DNA of 28,714 bases from positions 1 to 28,714 of the forward strand of contig CAUBWJ010000028.1 in the NCBI GenBank assembly GCA_958439725.1, read 5' to 3'. Below the pieces are notes generated by a model. The model was not told the origin of the DNA, searched no databases, and saw only the letters and a list, made by a program, of their open reading frames with translations. Source of the stretch: an uncultured Muribaculaceae bacterium (GTDB lineage: Bacteria; Bacteroidota; Bacteroidia; Bacteroidales; Muribaculaceae). Below are positions 23,769 to 28,714 of this stretch, piece by piece. The stretch's first letter is position 1. Every line of letters begins with the position of its first letter. Both the position numbers and the translations under genes were made by a program.

Positions 23769-25718
23769 TCAGGGAACTTTCGGGCCTTCACCCCAATTGG
23801 GAGCACCTACGTCCTGCCACAGACGCTCAGTATTGAGATTACCGTTACGAACATCCTTGATGTCGAGAGTGAATCCCTGACGCTGGTATACTTCTTTAAG
23901 AATGTCTTTCATCTGGTCGGTAGGCGAAGGATTCTGGAAGTTAGGACGGCGAGGCATAACATTCGAAGGGAATGCAGAGTACTCTGTTCTCGGCAAAATA
24001 GAGGAACCAATTTTGGGAACACCGGAACGACGAGCTGTTACAAAATGATCCACCGGATTAAAGTTGAAATGAATCTCAAGATTCAGGAAAATCTTCTCAA
24101 GATCATCAGCCTTGTTGCCGGTAAGCTGATAGTCAGGTTTCTGAGTAAGAGCAGCAATTTCTCCTTCACGCAGACCGATTTTAGCTTCATGCTCATCAGC
24201 GTATGCATAATCCTCATGGTAATACTGAACATGCGACAGGCTGGCGAGCTTATCCCAAGCTTCTACAGACTGCTCAACAGCTTTCTTGAAGTAATCGGCA
24301 GCAGAACCAAGCCCGGGGGTTCCATAGATGGCAAACTCAGCCAGGTAGAAATTAACCTCGGCAGAAGTCATATACATGTCGTACCTTGAGTAGTCAGTTT
24401 CGAAATCATCTTTCAACCTATTGTCACCGGGGATACGCGGAAGGCTAAAGTTTTCATTCGTTCTGATAATCTTCTCGTTCATCGGTGAATAAGGACAATA
24501 TGAGAACACCTCATTGTTGTCATTGATTTTAACCGTGATACGGTTACCGAATTCCGTTTCGTAGTCACGACTGTATTTGAAGTACTGACATAGTTCGGGA
24601 TTGGTACCGTTAGCACCTACCGTAGGATCAAATACATCAGGTAAACCGACATACCGGGCCCAGAGATCACCTCCGGCTTCATCTTTCCACTTAACGAAAG
24701 ATCCGTTTTCATCAAGTTCGGCACGTTCAAGTACAATCGGAGGTACAGCTCTCTTAAATCCATTATCGAGATAATATCTAAGAACCTTTACGGTCCACTC
24801 GTTTTTCTCATACTGGAAACGAAGACGCGGATCACGGTTTTTGAGCATCCAGTCAACCACTTTTTTATTACCGCAGATTCCTCTGTAGTCAATAGTGGTA
24901 TTACCGTTTCCAAATGCCCATTCTCCACCGGTGATAGGATCAGCCTTATGATAGAACAAATCATCCTCGGCAGATGTCATCACTCCATCAGCAACAGCCT
25001 GCGATACCATTTCTTTTGCCAATTCAAGATCGCGGAAAACGAGACGAGTTGCAATTTTCACACGTAAGGAACTTGCAAACTTAGCCCATTTGCTCCAATC
25101 GCCGTTATAGGCGATCTCTGACGTAGAGGCGCCGGACACGCTTTCAGGGGCATTCTTAAAGACGCGAACCGCCTCTTTGAGTTCATCATTCCATAAAGGA
25201 TAGAGATCCTGCACACGGTCATACTTTGGTTTAAGCGGGCCACCATGGAGAGCACGGCCACCTTCCGTATAGGGGGTATCACCGCTGGTATCCGTTTCAA
25301 TAATACCCGCATAAATTGACAGGGTTTTTATTGCCTGACGGTAAACTTCGTTTTTAGCTACCTCTTCTTCAGGAAGCTGGGCCATCTCATAGTCGCATGC
25401 GGAAACATATCTGAGCACTGTCGTCAGACAGCCAACGCCACCGGGAATAGCACCAACGAGTCTATCACTGTTAATACCGCCGCTGAAGTTTGACATCTGG
25501 CTGATTGTAAAATACTGGGCCGCATTCCAGAACCAGACTGCGTCATACCCGAAGGGGTTGAAGTTATATTCGGCACCTGTGAGCAGCTCGGCGGGAGAAG
25601 CCTTGGCAAGGGTATCCTCGCTTGTGTTCATATCAGACCAATCGTCACGACAGCCGGTTATGCCAAGTGACAGAGAGGCTGAAAGAGCCATTATAAAAAG
25701 TTTATTATATTTTTTCAT
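23769..25718 (-). CDS. SusD/RagB-family glycan-binding surface lipoprotein, right pair
   Basis: This is the partner of the right-hand SusC, with 649 residues. The signal peptide ends in lipobox ITGC, followed by RDD, as in the left SusD. Shared landmarks are DRVQDLYPLWNDELKEAVRV, DMYMTSAEVNFYLAEFA, LTGNKADDLEKIFLNLE, FVTARRSGVPK and NTERLWQDVGAP. The protein aligns along its whole length with the left SusD, with most differences in loops in the first two thirds, so the two are paralogues. It starts 25 nt after the SusC stop and should share its transcript. The composition is more AT-rich than the core genes, like the left pair. Confidence 0.93.
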   Translation of the reverse strand: MKKYNKLFIMALSASLSLGITGCRDDWSDMNTSEDTLAKASPAELLTGAEYNFNPFGYDAVWFWNAAQYFTISQMSNFSGGINSDRLVGAIPGGVGCLTTVLRYVSACDYEMAQLPEEEVAKNEVYRQAIKTLSIYAGIIETDTSGDTPYTEGGRALHGGPLKPKYDRVQDLYPLWNDELKEAVRVFKNAPESVSGASTSEIAYNGDWSKWAKFASSLRVKIATRLVFRDLELAKEMVSQAVADGVMTSAEDDLFYHKADPITGGEWAFGNGNTTIDYRGICGNKKVVDWMLKNRDPRLRFQYEKNEWTVKVLRYYLDNGFKRAVPPIVLERAELDENGSFVKWKDEAGGDLWARYVGLPDVFDPTVGANGTNPELCQYFKYSRDYETEFGNRITVKINDNNEVFSYCPYSPMNEKIIRTNENFSLPRIPGDNRLKDDFETDYSRYDMYMTSAEVNFYLAEFAIYGTPGLGSAADYFKKAVEQSVEAWDKLASLSHVQYYHEDYAYADEHEAKIGLREGEIAALTQKPDYQLTGNKADDLEKIFLNLEIHFNFNPVDHFVTARRSGVPKIGSSILPRTEYSAFPSNVMPRRPNFQNPSPTDQMKDILKEVYQRQGFTLDIKDVRNGNLNTERLWQDVGAPNWGEGPKVP

Positions 25719-25743
25719 TTTTTTCTATTGGATATTTTAAGTA

Positions 25744-28713
25744 TTAGAACTGCGCGTTTATAGTGAATGTAAAGCTTGCAGTGGTTCCATCGAAATTACG
25801 GATACGGAACTCATGAGAAGATGTACCACGCACAGACTCAGGGTTTATCTTATTATTCAGGCTATTATGCAAATAGCAAAGATTTCGGCCGGTAGCTGTA
25901 AGATTGAGGCCCTTTGCACCGATCTTCGATGCAATGCTCTTGGGAAGGCTATAAGAAAGCGAAACTTCACGGAGTGCGACATAATTCAGCTTTTCAAACC
26001 ACATGTCATTTACAACGCCTATATCCCATGCGTTTCTCAGGAAGTTATATGATGCACCATGAATAGGCTCAACAATTCCCTTGTCCATAAGCTCCTTGAA
26101 AGTCTCACCGGTTTCGTAAGCACCGGTTCCGACAGTATATTTTGTTCCGCCGGGCATATCAATCTGTGTGCCTGTCGGGAAAATACCGGTAGGTATCATA
26201 CCGTCGTGGTAAGTCTTACCATCCCAATGAGAAGTATATGTCATACCTCCGTGAGCGGAGTCACGCCATTTGAGAGAAGACTCGGTATTACCAAGCTGAG
26301 CACCGTATTTATTGTTATACGAAGCTACATAACCGCCCCAGCGGCCATCCAACGAAACACTTAACCTCAAATCTTTCCAACGGAGATTGGTTGAAACGCT
26401 ACCAAGGAATTTAGGATTGATATCACCGATAGCTTCAACTTTGCCGTTGCGGATAGGATATGCGGCAAGACATGAGCTACGCCATCCGAGTACGGGAAGA
26501 TTTGAACCCTTGGTTATCAGATTACCATCCTCGTCAAAAACATCCCGGTCTTTTTTGGGTGCCGAGTCAGACATAAGTGTACCGTATGCGCCACCAACCG
26601 TAGCAACTGAACCTACACGATAGTTATAGTAATCCACATAACCGGAGAGTACGATATACTCTGAGGCATTGGGATGAAGCTCTACAATCTTCGAACGGTT
26701 ACGGGTATATGTGAAATTCAAATCCCATGTCCAGTCCTTGGTTTCAATAGGTGTTGCGTTAAGGGCCAGCTCTATACCGGCATTCTGGATATTACCGGCA
26801 TTGATAAGCTGCCTTGAAAGTCCGGAAACACCGGGAACGGAAATAGACATGATCTGGTCTTTGGTGTTCTCTTTATAGTATGCAAGATCTACACCAAAAC
26901 GGTTGTTGACGAAACGCCAGTCGATACCGAACTCCCATGAGGTCTTGCGTTCGGGCTTGAGGTTTGTGGATTTGGCTTCAGTCGGAACGCCAATCACGCC
27001 ATTGTTACCTCCACCGTGCTGAACACTTGAGAAGCTATATGCAGAGTTTACATAATAAGGAGATGTATCATTACCTACCTGGGCCCATGAGCCACGGAAC
27101 TTGGCCATCGATACCCACCAGGGAAGGTACTCACGGAAAGTATTGTCGGCAAGCCACGACGCGGATACCGAAGGATAGAAGTAGCTGTAAGTACCGTGGC
27201 CGTCGGAGTAGAGAAGGGTCGATGACCAGTCATTACGGCCGGTCAGATCAAGATAAACCTGACCCTTCCAGCTTGCACCGATCTGAGCCATTGCAGACCA
27301 CATGGTCTTCTTTCCGCTAATTTCGCCGGAATAAGACACCGGATCCTTCGAGTTGCCGATATAGAACTTATTATAGTTCACAAGACCACCGTTGGTGTGC
27401 ATAGACATGCCCTGATAGAATGAGTGGAAATACTCGCCACGAAGAAGTGCATGAGTCTCAAAGTCACCGAATTCCTTATTCAGGTTAAGGTTAAGGTTGA
27501 GGTTGGTCTGCTCTTTAGTGCTCTGGCTCAGAGCATAGTAACCACCTTCACCGTCGATACCGGTACCATATTCCTTATCCTCCCCACGAACATAATAATA
27601 GTTATACGAACCTTCTGCTGAGAAACGCATCCAATCAAACGGAGTGATTGTGAGCTTGGCGTTCGGACGTACCACGGTCTCCTTTTTGGTGTAGTTGTTT
27701 TCAAAAATACGCCACCACAAGCTATTTGCAGCATTGTTATAATTATCATCGCCGGGGATGGGAAGTCCACCGCGGGAACCCCTGTAATTTCTCTTTTCGT
27801 GAGCCACGTTCACCCAAGGTCTGAGGTCGCCTGCATAAGTAAACTGAGAGCCCATATTGACGGCGGCATTTCGGGGAGTAGAATTTGCGAATGTCACACC
27901 ACCCTCAACATTGACCATCTTGCTTATCTGGTGAGAAGCCTTAAGCATGAAGTTCATACGTTTGAAATCATTACGATCAACGGTTCCTTCAGCATACTTG
28001 TAACCGGCCGACATATAGAAGTTGGTCTTGTCATTACCTCCGGTTATAGAAACGTTGGTATTCGTATTGAAGCCTGTGCGATGGGCATCTTTATAGTTAT
28101 TCTTAAATGGAGCATAGGGACGTATAGCTCCATCAAGATATTCCACAGGCGTTCCTGCATAGTCGGAATATGCCGCACCAAAGCCATAAGAGCCACCGGA
28201 GTTATAAGTGGCTATCAGAGAGGGAACACCATCGGCATTTAACTTAAGACCGTTATACCATCTGTCGTTCGCGTCGTAACCGGTATAACCGGGACGAGGA
28301 CCCGCACCATATATTTCATTGAATTTCGGGCCTGAAATAATCCAGTCGCAACCGAAAGTCTGGCTTACAGTAACGCCATATCCCTTGGCACCTTTACCGC
28401 TCTTGGTAGTGATCACAACCACACCGTTCAGACCGCGCGAACCGTAGAGTGCGGTAGCGGCAGCGCCTTTCAGCACGGATACAGACTCGAAGTCGGCCGG
28501 GTTGAGGTTCTTCAGCTCATTACCGTAGTCTAAATTTTCCTCATTAAACTCAGCGTCTCCATTGGTAACGCTATTATCGAGAATGATACCGTCAACTACG
28601 TAGATAGGCTGATTGTTAGAACCAAGGGTAGAGGCGCCACGGATTTCAATTTTATTATTACCGAAGAGACCACCGTCAGACTGGTTGATGTTCACACCGG
28701 CAACTTTTCCCTG
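25744..28713 (-). CDS. SusC-family TonB-dependent outer-membrane transporter, 5' end missing, right pair
   Basis: This is the second SusC barrel, transcribed leftward, with about 989 residues inside the window. The frame is open to the window edge and its first codons (QGKVAGVNINQSDGG) are identical in DNA to those of the left SusC. The plug has IEIRGAST, YVVDGIILDN, SVLKGAAATALYGSRG and GVVVITTKSGKG. The barrel has TGRNDWSSTLLYSDGHGTYS and SASWLADNTFREYLPWWVS, near-copies of the left gene. It ends FTFTINAQF. The region after the plug (roughly residues 125-215 of the visible part) and several later loops differ from the left gene, which suggests different ligands. Signal peptide, carboxypeptidase-like domain and TonB box are outside the window. 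Confidence 0.95.
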   Translation of the reverse strand, partial: QGKVAGVNINQSDGGLFGNNKIEIRGASTLGSNNQPIYVVDGIILDNSVTNGDAEFNEENLDYGNELKNLNPADFESVSVLKGAAATALYGSRGLNGVVVITTKSGKGAKGYGVTVSQTFGCDWIISGPKFNEIYGAGPRPGYTGYDANDRWYNGLKLNADGVPSLIATYNSGGSYGFGAAYSDYAGTPVEYLDGAIRPYAPFKNNYKDAHRTGFNTNTNVSITGGNDKTNFYMSAGYKYAEGTVDRNDFKRMNFMLKASHQISKMVNVEGGVTFANSTPRNAAVNMGSQFTYAGDLRPWVNVAHEKRNYRGSRGGLPIPGDDNYNNAANSLWWRIFENNYTKKETVVRPNAKLTITPFDWMRFSAEGSYNYYYVRGEDKEYGTGIDGEGGYYALSQSTKEQTNLNLNLNLNKEFGDFETHALLRGEYFHSFYQGMSMHTNGGLVNYNKFYIGNSKDPVSYSGEISGKKTMWSAMAQIGASWKGQVYLDLTGRNDWSSTLLYSDGHGTYSYFYPSVSASWLADNTFREYLPWWVSMAKFRGSWAQVGNDTSPYYVNSAYSFSSVQHGGGNNGVIGVPTEAKSTNLKPERKTSWEFGIDWRFVNNRFGVDLAYYKENTKDQIMSISVPGVSGLSRQLINAGNIQNAGIELALNATPIETKDWTWDLNFTYTRNRSKIVELHPNASEYIVLSGYVDYYNYRVGSVATVGGAYGTLMSDSAPKKDRDVFDEDGNLITKGSNLPVLGWRSSCLAAYPIRNGKVEAIGDINPKFLGSVSTNLRWKDLRLSVSLDGRWGGYVASYNNKYGAQLGNTESSLKWRDSAHGGMTYTSHWDGKTYHDGMIPTGIFPTGTQIDMPGGTKYTVGTGAYETGETFKELMDKGIVEPIHGASYNFLRNAWDIGVVNDMWFEKLNYVALREVSLSYSLPKSIASKIGAKGLNLTATGRNLCYLHNSLNNKINPESVRGTSSHEFRIRNFDGTTASFTFTINAQF

Positions 28714-28714
28714 A
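28660..28714 (-). repeat. Terminal inverted repeat, right arm (55 bp exact)
   Basis: This is the exact reverse complement of bases 1-55. Both arms end at the window boundary, so the true length of the shared segment cannot be seen. Confidence 0.95.

Noticed and set aside
23670..24389. 239-codon plus-strand frame antisense to the right SusD gene
   Set aside because: The minus strand holds a full-length SusD with signal peptide and family motifs; the plus frame resembles nothing and begins within the hairpin element.

Overview
The window looks like a chromosomal piece of a gut member of the Bacteroidales; I lean to a Muribaculaceae-like lineage, but the family is a guess. The grounds are two SusC/SusD outer-membrane pairs, a Bacteroides-type sialic-acid (nan) operon, and promoters of the Bacteroidetes type (TTTG, about 20 nt, then TAnnTTTG) ahead of several genes. 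The core, from about 5.5 to 22.6 kb, is visibly richer in G+C than the SusC/SusD genes at either end.

The layout is nearly mirror-symmetric. At the left a SusC gene (5' end outside the window) and a SusD gene run rightward. At the right a closely related SusD/SusC pair runs leftward, and its SusC gene is also cut by the edge. The first 55 bases and the last 55 bases are exact reverse complements, inside the plug-domain codons of both SusC genes. Each SusD gene is followed at once by a 104-bp element of three hairpins, almost identical in the two copies but inverted. Further inward, both sides carry a short bidirectional GC-hairpin terminator and 9-nt-period repeat arrays.

Inside the mirror, from left to right: a YbdG-like mechanosensitive channel gene (minus strand); a divergent, tightly packed nan operon (MFS sialic-acid transporter, N-acetylneuraminate lyase, N-acylglucosamine 2-epimerase, a secreted three-part protein joining SGNH hydrolase, sialate O-acetylesterase and NanM-type mutarotase, and a creatininase-family hydrolase); birA (minus strand); a six-gene cassette resembling a phage head module (small acidic protein, major-capsid-like protein, connector-like protein, portal-like protein, two unknown small proteins); recA with a very acidic tail; a GH18 lipoprotein; and a four-helix-bundle protein between two repeat arrays.

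The nan genes form a coherent pathway. The exported fusion protein would remove O-acetyl groups and speed anomer interconversion in the periplasm, the MFS carrier would import sialic acid, and the lyase and epimerase would yield pyruvate and GlcNAc in the cytoplasm. The SusC/SusD pairs and the GH18 protein could feed it with host glycans, but that link rests on proximity only. The best candidate for something undescribed is the orphan capsid/connector/portal cassette between birA and recA. Its reading frames are intact and translationally coupled, and no terminase, tail, lysis, integrase or replication gene is visible near it.
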